A stretch of 64,000 nucleotides of DNA, taken from assembly GCA_965224745.1 (NCBI GenBank), contig CBDCZY010000010.1, forward strand, positions 434,001-498,000, written 5' to 3'. The stretch is from CBDCZY01 sp965224745 (GTDB lineage Bacteria > Pseudomonadota > Gammaproteobacteria > Methylococcales > Methylomonadaceae). Under the pieces are notes generated by a model. It searched no databases and was not told where the DNA came from. It was given only the letters and a program-made list of their open reading frames with translations. Positions 45,059 through 54,421 of the stretch are shown in pieces (within the stretch, counting starts at the first letter, position 1; every line of letters starts with the position of its first letter). Position numbers and translations under genes: made by a program.

Positions 45059-45789
45059 AAAAGCTTGGATCATTTTGGGGTATCGGTGTAGGGCCGGGCC
45101 CGGAAGGTTACATTCCAGTTGCAGCGGTTGAAGCTTTGAAGCTTGCAGATTTGATATATTCCCCGCGTGCCCGTAGTTCAGAAAACTCGGTTGCCCTGCA
45201 ATGTCTTGCAGGCATTGCTATCCAGAAAGATCGGATACGGGAAATTGAATTCAATATGGCTACTGATCGTTCGATACTCAGTAAGCACTATACACAGTTA
45301 GCGGAAACGATCGGTGTGGAGTTACGCGCCGGTCTGAACGTGGCCTATCTGACCATTGGTGATACACTAACTTACTCCACTTATGGATATATACTGACTG
45401 CATTACAAGACCTATTGCCTGGCTTGGCCCATCGTACCTTTCCAGGGGTCACCAGTTATGCTGCAGCTGCCGCAGCAATGGGTTGGCCGCTCGGAGAGGG
45501 CAAACAACGTACGCTTATTTTACCTTGTCCTGATGATGTAACCAGTTTGTGTCATGACATCGAAAATCACGACATTGTCGTTTTAATGAAGATTGGAAAA
45601 CGTCTACCTTGGGTACTTGATTTACTCAATGAGCTGGGTATTGCCAAGTACTGTGCTTTTGCCCGCCGTATCGGTTTAGCGGACGAAATGCTTTCGACTG
45701 ATGTTGCCAGCTTAAATGCAACGGAGTCAATGGGCTATCTGTCTACATTATTAATTCGAAAAAATCCCAGAGAGAAAAGACATTCATGA
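45055..45789 (+). CDS. cobI: Precorrin-2 C20-methyltransferase
   Basis: A 244-residue class III methyltransferase (CobI/CbiL) that methylates C20. Motifs are WGIGVGPGPEGYIP, VAYLTIGDTLTYSTYGY and FPGVTSYAAAAA. ATG 45055 overlaps the cbiD stop by 4 bases; a longer in-frame extension to 44944 lies inside cbiD and is rejected. ATGA coupling continues into cobM. Confidence 0.93.
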   Translation: MKKLGSFWGIGVGPGPEGYIPVAAVEALKLADLIYSPRARSSENSVALQCLAGIAIQKDRIREIEFNMATDRSILSKHYTQLAETIGVELRAGLNVAYLTIGDTLTYSTYGYILTALQDLLPGLAHRTFPGVTSYAAAAAAMGWPLGEGKQRTLILPCPDDVTSLCHDIENHDIVVLMKIGKRLPWVLDLLNELGIAKYCAFARRIGLADEMLSTDVASLNATESMGYLSTLLIRKNPREKRHS

Positions 45790-46568
45790 AAGTATTTTTT
45801 ATCGGTGCCGGTCCCGGGGCAGCTGATCTGATCACCCTGCGCGGTGTCGCTATTCTGAATAAAGTAAAGATGGTTTTATATGCAGGTTCACTGATTCCAA
45901 AAGAGATGCTAGTGCATTGCCACGCAGATGCTGAAATTATTGATACAGCTCAGCTCGATCTGGATCAGCAACAAGCCTGCTATTCACGGGCGAAAGCAGA
46001 TAACTGTGATGTAGCACGATTGCATTCAGGTGATCCTGCCATTTATGGAGCAACCGCTGAGCAAATGCGCCGTCTTGAAACATTGAATATTGATTATGAG
46101 ATTGTGCCTGGCGTGTCATCCTTTACTGCTGCAGCAGCGACCATTAATGCTGACCTAACTAAGCCGGAAATATCCCAATCCATAATAATCACGCGCGTTT
46201 CGGGTCGTGCTTCAGCCGTTCCTAAAAGTGAATCGATAGCATTGCTGGCCGAACACCGAGCCACAATGTGTATTTTTTTGTCAGGACCGCATCTAAAAAA
46301 AATAGTCGCCGACCTGCGGCAGCACTATCCAGACGATACGCCCGTCGCGTTGGTATACCGAGCGACCTGGTCTGACCAACGCTGTTATAGAGGTACACTT
46401 GGTAACCTGCTAGATGAAACTAAAAGCAGCGATTGGAACTTGACGACAATGCTGTTAGTTGGTGAAGTATTGAGTGACCGTTTGTCGACCGAATCCAGTT
46501 TGTACTCCAAAGAATATTCACATATTTTTCGAGTTGTAAAGAAAGATAAAACGATGGGTAAGGGATGA
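45786..46568 (+). CDS. cobM: Precorrin-4 C11-methyltransferase
   Basis: A 260-residue CobM/CbiF enzyme. FIGAGPGAADLITLRG, MVLYAGSLIP, RLHSGDPAIYGA and VPGVSSFTAAAA are diagnostic; VYRATWSDQ is the C-terminal SAM contact. The ATG overlaps the cobI stop and its stop overlaps cbiG. Confidence 0.95.
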   Translation: MKVFFIGAGPGAADLITLRGVAILNKVKMVLYAGSLIPKEMLVHCHADAEIIDTAQLDLDQQQACYSRAKADNCDVARLHSGDPAIYGATAEQMRRLETLNIDYEIVPGVSSFTAAAATINADLTKPEISQSIIITRVSGRASAVPKSESIALLAEHRATMCIFLSGPHLKKIVADLRQHYPDDTPVALVYRATWSDQRCYRGTLGNLLDETKSSDWNLTTMLLVGEVLSDRLSTESSLYSKEYSHIFRVVKKDKTMGKG

Positions 46569-47326
46569 ATTCAGAGCTTGGAATTTGGTTAGTCCGGAAA
46601 GAAAGTGAGGAACTAGCAGTTTTTTTACAACAACATCTCAGTGGCCAAGTGTTCATGCCCTGGCTAGACACCACTCTCGCTCATAAGGAACAATTTGCCG
46701 CTGTATTTCATCTCCATAGACAATGGATTATGATTGCAGCCAGTGGTATCGCAGTACGGTTTATCAGCCCTCTAATAAAGGACAAGCAGACTGATCCGGC
46801 GGTTGTGGTGCTTGATGAAGTAGGGCGATTCGCTATCTCGTTATTAGCCGGTCATGAAGGCGGCGCTAATGAACTTGCTTATCGGGTTGCTAACGCTACA
46901 GGAGCAGTCCCCATTGTTACAACAGCAACCGAGGCATTGAAGCCATTCGTGGTGGGTATAGGCTGCCGTAAAAATATTGCTGTGCAGCAGATTACAGATG
47001 CTGTTCAACACGCCTTGATGGATCGTAATATCTGTGAAATTCGAGAAATAGTCACCATAGATTTAAAAGCAAAGGAACCTGGGTTGCTTGAATTTTGTGA
47101 GCAATATAATTTACCATTAAAGGTGTTATCACGAACCACGGTTGCAGCAAGAGCATGGGTTAACCGGCCATCCGAATGGGTCCAAAAAAGCGTAGGGCTG
47201 GATGGCGTCTGTGAACCTTGCGCTTTAATTGCTAGTTCGAGAGGTCAGTTAATCGTTCCGAAGTTATCACTAGATGGGGTGGCTGTTGCGGTAGTAGACG
47301 ACAGCCAATGGGTGACACAACTATGA
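46565..47326 (+). CDS. cbiG: Cobalt-precorrin-5A hydrolase
   Basis: CbiG opens the delta-lactone and releases acetaldehyde in the O2-independent pathway. The 253-residue protein has the N-terminal ASGIAVRFISPLIKDKQTDPAVVVLDE and SLLAGHEGGANELA, and a C-terminal CbiG domain (VVGIGCRKNIAVQQI). It is at the short end of the family but keeps both domains. The ATGA overlaps with cobM and cobJ-cobK make the five genes a translationally coupled chain. Confidence 0.93.
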   Translation: MNSELGIWLVRKESEELAVFLQQHLSGQVFMPWLDTTLAHKEQFAAVFHLHRQWIMIAASGIAVRFISPLIKDKQTDPAVVVLDEVGRFAISLLAGHEGGANELAYRVANATGAVPIVTTATEALKPFVVGIGCRKNIAVQQITDAVQHALMDRNICEIREIVTIDLKAKEPGLLEFCEQYNLPLKVLSRTTVAARAWVNRPSEWVQKSVGLDGVCEPCALIASSRGQLIVPKLSLDGVAVAVVDDSQWVTQL

Positions 47327-48867
47327 GCGGCGTATTGAACCTTGTTTCAGTAGGTCCTGGGTTTCAGGATTTAATTGTTCCTCGTGTTGAGACGGCTTTA
47401 AAAAGCAGCGAAGTGATTATTGCTTACGAACTCTATTTGCGTTGGATTGATACTTGGCTCGAAGGCAAAGAAATACACACACCACCCCTAACCCAGGAAC
47501 GTGACAGAGCTTTATTGGCGCTTGAGAAAGCTCGTGGCGGCGCTAAAGTGGCCTTGATTTCCAGCGGAGATATTGGTATTTATGCCATGGCATCCTTGGT
47601 TTTTGAAGAGATGAAAGAAGGTGATAATTTTGAAGTTATTGTCATTCCAGGAATAACCGCTGCGAATGCCTGTGCTTCTCTATTGGGTTCACCGCTATCA
47701 CACGATTTTGCAACGCTTAGCCTGTCAGATTTATTATGTCCCTGGGAATGGATCGAGCAACGAGCAAAACATATTGCAGAAGCAGACTTGGCTTGTGTTC
47801 TATATAACGTTCAAAGCGCTAACCGTCAGCAAGGTGTTTATCGAATCTTGAGTATTATGTTGCAAGCAAAATCTCCACAGACACTATGCGGCGTAGTGCG
47901 TAATGCATATCGTCCCGAACAAGACGTTAACATCCATCATTTGCAGGATCTTCCTTCACTGCGATTCGATATGCTCACTACTATCGTTATTGGTAACCGT
48001 TTTACACAGCGGAAACGCAACTTTATTTTTACACCGCGAGGTTATAACGACTGGCCTGTTGAGTTAAAACCAAACGAAAAACTTTTACCTAGCCTAGCAT
48101 TATGGGTTTTTTCAGGAACCAGTGATGGTAATGCATTGGCTAATAACCTGCAAGATAAAGGCTATCCTGTGATAGTGTCTGCCGCTACTCAATACGGACA
48201 AGAAGTAGCTACTGAGGATTGCCCAAAGGTAACTGTCTGGGCTGGAGACCAAGGTGTGGAAGCCCGCAAACAAGCGTTTGAAAGATATCAGCCCTTGGCC
48301 ATTATCGATGCAACTCATCCATACGCCAGCTTGATGTCTGAACAGTTAATCAATTTGTCGCAAAGTCTTAGTATTCCTTATTTACGCTACCAAAGGCCAA
48401 GTGCTAGATCTTTAGATACTGAATTGTTGTGTAACAATCCGGAACAAGCTGCCGAACAAGCAATGACACTGGGGCGGCGGATCTTTTTAGCAACAGGGTC
48501 TAAAGATTTAGCAACTTTTGTTAAGGCTCCGGGTGCAAACAAACAGGAATGGTTTGTGCGTATTACTCCTGAACCAGAGCTCATTCAACGTGCGCTTGAA
48601 CTAAAAATTCCTCGTAGCCATTTGTGTGTCATGCAAGGACCGTTTTCTAGTGCTTTCAATGAAACGTTATGGCGTGATTGGGAGATTGATTGCGTTGTTA
48701 CCAAGGATTCAGGTGAAGAGGGCGGCTATCAATCTAAAGTGGCGGCAGCATCCGCTTTGAATATTCCTCTGGTGGTTATTGAACGTCCAGAGGTAGTCTA
48801 CCCATTGATGACATCAAGTTTCGAGGAAGTTTTTAAGCAATTAAAATTATGGCAACTCCCACTATGA
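47323..48867 (+). CDS. CobJ-CobK fusion: precorrin-3B C17-methyltransferase and precorrin-6A reductase
   Basis: Residues ~1-250 are CobJ/CbiH (LVSVGPGFQDLIVPR, ISSGDIGIYAMA, VIPGITAANACASLLG). Residues ~265-514 are CobK/CbiJ (LWVFSGTSDGNALA, IIDATHPYASLMS, LATGSKDLATF, VTKDSGEEGGYQSKV). Such fusions channel ring contraction and reduction steps. Start 47323 overlaps the cbiG stop and is preferred to ATG 47308. The stop overlaps the CobW-like gene. Confidence 0.92.
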   Translation: MSGVLNLVSVGPGFQDLIVPRVETALKSSEVIIAYELYLRWIDTWLEGKEIHTPPLTQERDRALLALEKARGGAKVALISSGDIGIYAMASLVFEEMKEGDNFEVIVIPGITAANACASLLGSPLSHDFATLSLSDLLCPWEWIEQRAKHIAEADLACVLYNVQSANRQQGVYRILSIMLQAKSPQTLCGVVRNAYRPEQDVNIHHLQDLPSLRFDMLTTIVIGNRFTQRKRNFIFTPRGYNDWPVELKPNEKLLPSLALWVFSGTSDGNALANNLQDKGYPVIVSAATQYGQEVATEDCPKVTVWAGDQGVEARKQAFERYQPLAIIDATHPYASLMSEQLINLSQSLSIPYLRYQRPSARSLDTELLCNNPEQAAEQAMTLGRRIFLATGSKDLATFVKAPGANKQEWFVRITPEPELIQRALELKIPRSHLCVMQGPFSSAFNETLWRDWEIDCVVTKDSGEEGGYQSKVAAASALNIPLVVIERPEVVYPLMTSSFEEVFKQLKLWQLPL

Positions 48868-49979
48868 ATTCTCTGATACCTGTCACCATAGTTACCGGCT
48901 TTTTAGGTTCCGGTAAAACTACACTACTCAGTAGTTTAATTAACGCCAAACAAGATAGACGTCTTGCATTACTCATTAATGAATTTGGTGAAGTCTCTAT
49001 AGATGGCGCCCTTATCCGAGGCGATGCTGAAAGCGAACAACATGTCGTTATTCATGATTTCCCTTACGGCCTGATCGCTTATGGTGATGACCAGCACTTT
49101 GTTTCTACCTTACAGGCTATAGCTGAGCGGCGTGCACAGTTTGATCATGTGCTCATCGAAACATCCGGCTTGGCTCTACCGACGGCTGTTATGGAACAAT
49201 TACAAACGACTGAACTAGCTGCTGATTTTATTTTGGACGCGACGTTAGCCGTGGTTGATACGCCTTTATTGTTAGCGGATGAATTTGAAGAGGAAAAACA
49301 TGTTCCTGGCCCACAAACTGCAGTCGCAGACTTGTTTAAACAACAAATTGAGTATGCTGATGTAGTGGTATTGAATAAGATTGATGAACTGAATGAAGAA
49401 GCTTTATTAGTTGCAGAGACACGGGTTAGGGAGCGCGCGCCTAACGTCCGCTTTTTGGAACTAGCGTACCAGGCAAAGCTGGATATTCGTCTGGCTTTGG
49501 GGTTACGGCTGCATCAATCAACGCTTGAGATGCAGCATCACCAATTTTCGCCAGTCGCTTCAATGCCAGGCGAAAATGCCAGCTTGCTGTTTGATCAAGG
49601 CGTAGTGGATGGGCATGAACATTCCGGTTTGGGTAGCCACCAGCATGGCTTGTCAACCCACAAGCATTTTCATGAACAAGACCCTGGCTGGTTATCATTC
49701 GTACTTCGTAGTCATGACCCACAACAGCCTGAGCTATTAAAGGAAGCCCTCACAACAACCGCAAAAAAGGAACCCGTTTTGCGAGTGAAAGGGTTTGTTC
49801 AGACGGATCACACAACTGGAGTAATACTGGTACAAGGTGTCCGTACTCGCATAGTGATTAGTTCCTATCAAGCAAAACAAGAACCGCCTTCTTCAGAAAT
49901 AGTTTTTATCGGTTATCATTTAAACCGCCAAAAAGTGGCTAATCTCATATCGGAACTCACTGCTACAAAGTGGCAATAA
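48864..49979 (+). CDS. CobW/COG0523-family GTPase lacking the CxCC metal motif
   Basis: A G3E GTPase with Walker A GFLGSGKTTLL, Mg-site ETSGLALP and base-specificity NKID. COG0523 proteins normally carry CxCC soon after INEFGE; here the region after LLINEFGEVSIDG reads VVIHDFPYGLIAYGDD, with no cysteine. A His-rich linker near residues 225-275 (HEHSGLGSHQHG, HKHFHEQD) precedes the C-terminal domain. In this operon it is probably a cobalt chaperone for CobN or CbiX with altered metal coordination. ATG 48864 (overlap) is preferred to 48849. Confidence 0.85.
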   Translation: MNSLIPVTIVTGFLGSGKTTLLSSLINAKQDRRLALLINEFGEVSIDGALIRGDAESEQHVVIHDFPYGLIAYGDDQHFVSTLQAIAERRAQFDHVLIETSGLALPTAVMEQLQTTELAADFILDATLAVVDTPLLLADEFEEEKHVPGPQTAVADLFKQQIEYADVVVLNKIDELNEEALLVAETRVRERAPNVRFLELAYQAKLDIRLALGLRLHQSTLEMQHHQFSPVASMPGENASLLFDQGVVDGHEHSGLGSHQHGLSTHKHFHEQDPGWLSFVLRSHDPQQPELLKEALTTTAKKEPVLRVKGFVQTDHTTGVILVQGVRTRIVISSYQAKQEPPSSEIVFIGYHLNRQKVANLISELTATKWQ

Positions 49980-49992
49980 CAAACGCCCGCGG

Positions 49993-51300
49993 ATGAATTC
50001 ATCTGTTGACTCATCAGTTATGTGTCCAGCGCTGTTTATTAGTGCGCCTGGTTCGCATCACGGTAAAACAACTATAACTGCTGCGCTGGCAAGGTATCAT
50101 GTCAACCAAGGCCGCAAAGTACGAGTATTTAAAACCGGCCCTGACTTTCTTGATCCGATGGTTCTTGAAACAGCTTCTGGGCATACGGTATATCAACTCG
50201 ATTTGTGGTTGGCAGGCAAGACTGATTGTCAACGTCTGCTTTATGAAGCTGCGCTTGAGGCCGACTTAATCCTAATCGAAGGAGTCATGGGCTTGTTTGA
50301 TGGAGACCCAAGTAGCGCTGATATAGCTCATCAATTTTCCATTCCTATACTGGCCGTTATTGATGCTAAAGGAACTGCACAAACCCTCGGTGCTATAGCT
50401 TATGGACTTGCACACTTTAGACAAGGCTTGCTGTTTGCTGGAGTATTGGCGAACAATGTTGCCAGTGCTCGGCACACAGAAATGATCAAATTAGGCTTTC
50501 CTCAGGAGATACGTTTTTTTGGTGCAATAGTTAGAGACCAAAAGCTAACTTTACCGGAACGTCATTTAGGGTTAGTGCAAGCTGAAGAAATATGCGGCCT
50601 AGAAGCTCGAATCGATAATGCGGCACAAGCTATCGCAGCGACCGAGTTGACGGAATTACCCGGAGCAGTAGAATTTAAACCGTCCGCAACACTTAAAGCG
50701 CCTAAATTATTGGCTGGTGTCCGTATCGGCATCGCTCACGACGCAGCATTTTCTTTTATTTACTCAGCAAACTTGGATTTCTTGAGAACAATGGGTGCAG
50801 AGCTGGTTTTCTTTTCACCATTAACGGATGAGACCTTGCCAACAGTAGATAGTCTTTATTTACCCGGGGGCTATCCTGAGCTGCATTTATCTACGTTGCA
50901 GAATAATTTATCTATCAAAGTAGGTCTACAACAGCATTTTTCAGATAACAAACCACTCTATGCTGAATGTGGTGGCATGCTGTATTTGCTGGATTCGATC
51001 ACTGACAAAGACGGTGAATCTGGCTCAATGGTTGGCATTATGTCTGGACAGGCGGTTATGCAAGATCATTTACAAGGTTTGGGGTATCAATTTGTCAATC
51101 TGTTTGGCGGCGAGTTACGTGCACATACGTTTCATCATTCCATTCATCAAACTTCACTGAGTCCTTTTACCACTGCCGAGCGATTGTTTAATACGTCAGC
51201 AGGAGAAGCTGTTTATAAGTTAAATCGGTTAACGGCGAGTTATCTGCATTGTTATTTTTCTTCTAACCCACCCGTTGCAGCGGAACTTTTTTTACCTTAA
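49993..51300 (+). CDS. cobB: Cobyrinic acid a,c-diamide synthase
   Basis: CobB/CbiA amidates the a and c side chains using glutamine and ATP. The 435-residue protein has the N-terminal P-loop APGSHHGKTTITAAL, KTGPDFLDP, LIEGVMGLFDG, and a class I amidotransferase domain with the catalytic Cys in YAECGGMLYLLDS. Length is normal. It starts 13 bases after the CobW-like gene and ends the cobalamin run; a large palindrome follows. Confidence 0.95.
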   Translation: MNSSVDSSVMCPALFISAPGSHHGKTTITAALARYHVNQGRKVRVFKTGPDFLDPMVLETASGHTVYQLDLWLAGKTDCQRLLYEAALEADLILIEGVMGLFDGDPSSADIAHQFSIPILAVIDAKGTAQTLGAIAYGLAHFRQGLLFAGVLANNVASARHTEMIKLGFPQEIRFFGAIVRDQKLTLPERHLGLVQAEEICGLEARIDNAAQAIAATELTELPGAVEFKPSATLKAPKLLAGVRIGIAHDAAFSFIYSANLDFLRTMGAELVFFSPLTDETLPTVDSLYLPGGYPELHLSTLQNNLSIKVGLQQHFSDNKPLYAECGGMLYLLDSITDKDGESGSMVGIMSGQAVMQDHLQGLGYQFVNLFGGELRAHTFHHSIHQTSLSPFTTAERLFNTSAGEAVYKLNRLTASYLHCYFSSNPPVAAELFLP

Positions 51301-51301
51301 G

Positions 51302-51465
51302 TATACTTCACGCGACCACGGATGCGGATTTCTATCGGTCGATTTTTGCCGATAGACTGCGTTACTGAAACAGTTGCGTAGCTTGCTATGCGTCTATTTC
51401 AGCGCCTTGCTCTCGACCAAAATCAACTCGCTATAAATTCCGCATCCCTGGCCGCGTGAAGTATA
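51302..51465. repeat. 164-bp imperfect palindrome between convergent cobB and gltA
   Basis: The ends are perfect 13-nt inverse complements (TATACTTCACGCG at 51302-51314; CGCGTGAAGTATA at 51453-51465). The arms remain about three-quarters complementary inward, around a centre holding the core TTGCGTAGCTTGCTATGCG (51374-51392), which is inverse to the core at 19014-19032. It fits a miniature transposable element or REP-like family and may also end both converging transcripts. Confidence 0.85.
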
Positions 51466-51503
51466 AACAGCCGAATCTCTAAATACTGTGGATGGAATTT
51501 TTG

Positions 51504-52799
51504 CTATCGATTAGAAATGGGATTAACTTCTCTTTTTGTTGGGCCAGTATACAATTGGCGGGGGCGTCCGATTTTTTGTTCTGGGTCTGAGATCATTTCG
51601 TCCCAATGAGCTACCCAGCCGACACTGCGGCCCATGGCGAACATGGCGGTAAACATGTTAGTTGGAATACCTAATGCTCGGAATACAATACCCGAATAAA
51701 AGTCGACATTTGGATAAAGCTTTTTAGCAATAAAATACTCGTCTTCCAACGCAATTTTTTCCAGTTCCATCGCCAATTTGAATAGTTTGTCATCATGCAA
51801 GCCCAATTCATCCAGCACTTCATGACAAGTTTCGCGCATTAGTTTTGCCCGAGGGTCATAATTTTTATACACCCGGTGTCCAAACCCCATTAATCGGAAG
51901 GGGTCTTGTTTGTCTTTTGCTCGCTTGATGTATTCAGCAATGTTGCTAACATCACCAATTTCTTCCAACATATTGAGCACTGCTTCGTTGGCTCCTCCAT
52001 GGGCGGCTCCCCACAAGCAGGCAATACCAGAAGTTATACAGGCAAAAGGATTGGCACCACTTGATCCGGCTAATCGAACGGTCGAAGTAGATGCATTTTG
52101 CTCATGATCAGCATGCAGAATGAGTATGCGATCCAGCGCTCTGACTAAAACCGGGTTAGGTTGATATTCTTCGCAGGGAGTAGCCAGCATCATGCGCAGA
52201 AAGTTTTCTACATAACTCAATTTATTTTGCGGAAACATAAAAGGCATGCCGTTGCTGTATTTGTAACTCATAGCAACTATGGTAGGTATTTTAGCGATAA
52301 TCCTGATAGCACACATGACACGGTCTTCTTTTGAATTAATATCCAGAGCATCGTGATAAAAAGCCGATAAGGCGCCAACGACTCCAACCATGATGGCCAT
52401 GGGGTGTGCATCGCGTCGAAAACCCTTGAAAAAATTGGTCAATTGATCGTGAACCATAGTATGCATGGTGACTTTCCGAACAAAGTTGTACATCTCTTTG
52501 CCATTAGGCAATTCGCCGTTTAGTAAAAGAAAACAAACTTCCAAAAAATCACATTTTTCAGCTAACTGTTCAATCGGGTAACCTCGATATAGCAAAACAC
52601 CGGCATCGCCATCTATGTAGGTTATTTTAGAAGAGCAACTGGCGGTAGAGGTAAAGCCAGGATCAAAGGTTAATAATCCGTTTTTCGCATAAAGGCTTCG
52701 AATATCGATTACATCGGGGCCTATTGTGCCGGATAATTTGGGTAAATCAATTGACGTTGCTGTTGCTTCTTCGGTCAGTTTAATCTTGTGGTCAGTCAT
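51504..52799 (-). CDS. gltA: Citrate synthase (type II)
   Basis: Citrate synthase condenses acetyl-CoA with oxaloacetate. The 431-residue protein has the allosteric-type N-terminal domain (TFDPGFTSTASCSSKITYIDGD), LLYRGYPIEQLAE, the catalytic His in ILHADHEQNAS and GAAHGGANEAV, GFGHRVYKNYDPRA, and the Asp in NVDFYSGI. It lies 94 bases after dapE on the same strand. Confidence 0.97.
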   Translation of the reverse strand: MTDHKIKLTEEATATSIDLPKLSGTIGPDVIDIRSLYAKNGLLTFDPGFTSTASCSSKITYIDGDAGVLLYRGYPIEQLAEKCDFLEVCFLLLNGELPNGKEMYNFVRKVTMHTMVHDQLTNFFKGFRRDAHPMAIMVGVVGALSAFYHDALDINSKEDRVMCAIRIIAKIPTIVAMSYKYSNGMPFMFPQNKLSYVENFLRMMLATPCEEYQPNPVLVRALDRILILHADHEQNASTSTVRLAGSSGANPFACITSGIACLWGAAHGGANEAVLNMLEEIGDVSNIAEYIKRAKDKQDPFRLMGFGHRVYKNYDPRAKLMRETCHEVLDELGLHDDKLFKLAMELEKIALEDEYFIAKKLYPNVDFYSGIVFRALGIPTNMFTAMFAMGRSVGWVAHWDEMISDPEQKIGRPRQLYTGPTKREVNPISNR

Positions 52800-52893
52800 A
52801 GGGTGCCTCTTCCATTGAATTTTTTGGGTTGCAACATACTCGATTGTATCGAATCTTATTCAGTGCTCGTTATCAGAATTTATTGCGCATTCA

Positions 52894-54021
52894 TCAAGCC
52901 AATAAATTGACAAGAATATTTTCATAGATCAATGACAATGGGTGTAAATCATCAACTCTAATATGCTCGTTGATTTTATGAATACTGGCGTTAATGGGCC
53001 CGAGTTCGATGACTTGCGCGCCTGTTGGCGCAATAAAACGGCCATCTGATGTACCGCCACCAGTATCGTTGGAGGTTTGCATGCCTGTTACTTGCTGGAT
53101 GGCTTGATGGGTCGCATCAATCAAAGCGCCTTGACTAGTTAGGAAAGGGTTGCCAGAGAGTCGCCAGTCTAGATCGTAATCTAAATGATATTTATTAAGT
53201 ATTGCCAGAACACGTTGTTTGATGACGGCTTCGCTCAATTCAGTAGAAAAGCGTAGATTGAACATAACATTAACGCTACCCGGAATAATGTTTTCCGCAC
53301 CTGTTCCACCATTGATGTTTGATATTTGCAGGCTGGTTGGAGGGAAAGCGTCATTCCCTCTATCCCACACTTCATTGCATAGTTCGGTTAAAGCGGGAGC
53401 CAGGTTATGAATTGGGTTATTGGCTAAATCAGGGTAGGCAACATGCCCTTGAACACCCTTTATTGTCAGTGTTGCACACAATGATCCTCGGCGCCCTATC
53501 CTAATTACATCGCCTAATGATTGATGACTTGATGGCTCGCCGACCAAACACCAATCTATTTTTTCGTTGCGTTGTTCTAGTACTTCAATGACTTTGACAA
53601 TGCCATTCGTTGCTTTTCCTTCTTCATCGCTGGTTAGAAGAATGCCGATAGAACCGCGATGTTTCGGGTGTTTTTGTAAGAATCGTTCACAAGCAGTGAT
53701 AAAACAGGCAATTCCGCTTTTCATGTCGGCTGCACCACGGCCATAAAGGATATTGTCCTCAATGGTTGGTTCAAAGGGTGGGGTGTGCCACTCTTCAGCC
53801 GGGCCGGGTGGAACCACGTCCGTATGACCTAAAAAAACAAACCGAGGAGAACTGTTCCCAGTTCGCAACAATATATTCTCCGTGTCACCAAAATTTAGTT
53901 TTTCGGCTCTAAATCCAACTTTAGACAAACGTTCGGCCAATAATCCTTGGCATCCTTCATCGAGAGGAGTAACTGATGGTCGACGAATTAAAGCCTCCAA
54001 TAAAGCAAGTGCTTCATTCAT
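52894..54021 (-). CDS. dapE: Succinyl-diaminopimelate desuccinylase
   Basis: DapE is the Zn hydrolase removing succinate in lysine and peptidoglycan precursor synthesis. The 375-residue protein has metal ligands in LGHTDVVPPG and GRGAADMKSGI, the catalytic Glu in TSDEEGKA, and GGTSDGRFIAPTGAQVIE. Its start overlaps the ArsC-like gene stop by 4 bases. Confidence 0.96.
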   Translation of the reverse strand: MNEALALLEALIRRPSVTPLDEGCQGLLAERLSKVGFRAEKLNFGDTENILLRTGNSSPRFVFLGHTDVVPPGPAEEWHTPPFEPTIEDNILYGRGAADMKSGIACFITACERFLQKHPKHRGSIGILLTSDEEGKATNGIVKVIEVLEQRNEKIDWCLVGEPSSHQSLGDVIRIGRRGSLCATLTIKGVQGHVAYPDLANNPIHNLAPALTELCNEVWDRGNDAFPPTSLQISNINGGTGAENIIPGSVNVMFNLRFSTELSEAVIKQRVLAILNKYHLDYDLDWRLSGNPFLTSQGALIDATHQAIQQVTGMQTSNDTGGGTSDGRFIAPTGAQVIELGPINASIHKINEHIRVDDLHPLSLIYENILVNLLA

Positions 54022-54359
54022 GAGAGGCTTTGATAAGCTGTTTCGTTAAAACCAACGACAATTTGTTCTGAAGACACTAATACAGGCCGCTTAATCAAGG
54101 TGGGTTGTTGCAGCATGAGTTGCAACGCTTTTTCTTCATCAATAGCTGCCTTGTTTTCCTCGCTCACTTGTCGCCAACTGGTGCTTCTGCGGTTCAGCAA
54201 TGCTTCCCACCCGACCTTGGTGCTCCAGGTTAACAATTGTTCGTATGTCAAACCATCTTGACGGAAATCATGAAATTGGTAGTCCATTTTATGGTTTTCG
54301 AGCCATTTTCGGGCTTTTCGGACTGTATCACAGTTACTTATACCGTAAAGTGTTTTCAT
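54018..54359 (-). CDS. ArsC/Spx-family protein, YffB type
   Basis: A 113-residue thioredoxin-fold protein with a single active-site Cys in GISNCDTVRKARKWL and KRPVLV near the C-terminus, as in YffB. These resemble arsenate reductases but are mostly found beside dapE, and their role is unproven. Here it lies between dapD (62 bases away) and dapE (4-base overlap). Confidence 0.9.
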   Translation of the reverse strand: MKTLYGISNCDTVRKARKWLENHKMDYQFHDFRQDGLTYEQLLTWSTKVGWEALLNRRSTSWRQVSEENKAAIDEEKALQLMLQQPTLIKRPVLVSSEQIVVGFNETAYQSLS

Positions 54360-54421
54360 GTGGCTGTTTATAGCTAAGCTTGATGATTTTTTGAGTGTTT
54401 ATTTCCAATAGACAGGTTGGT

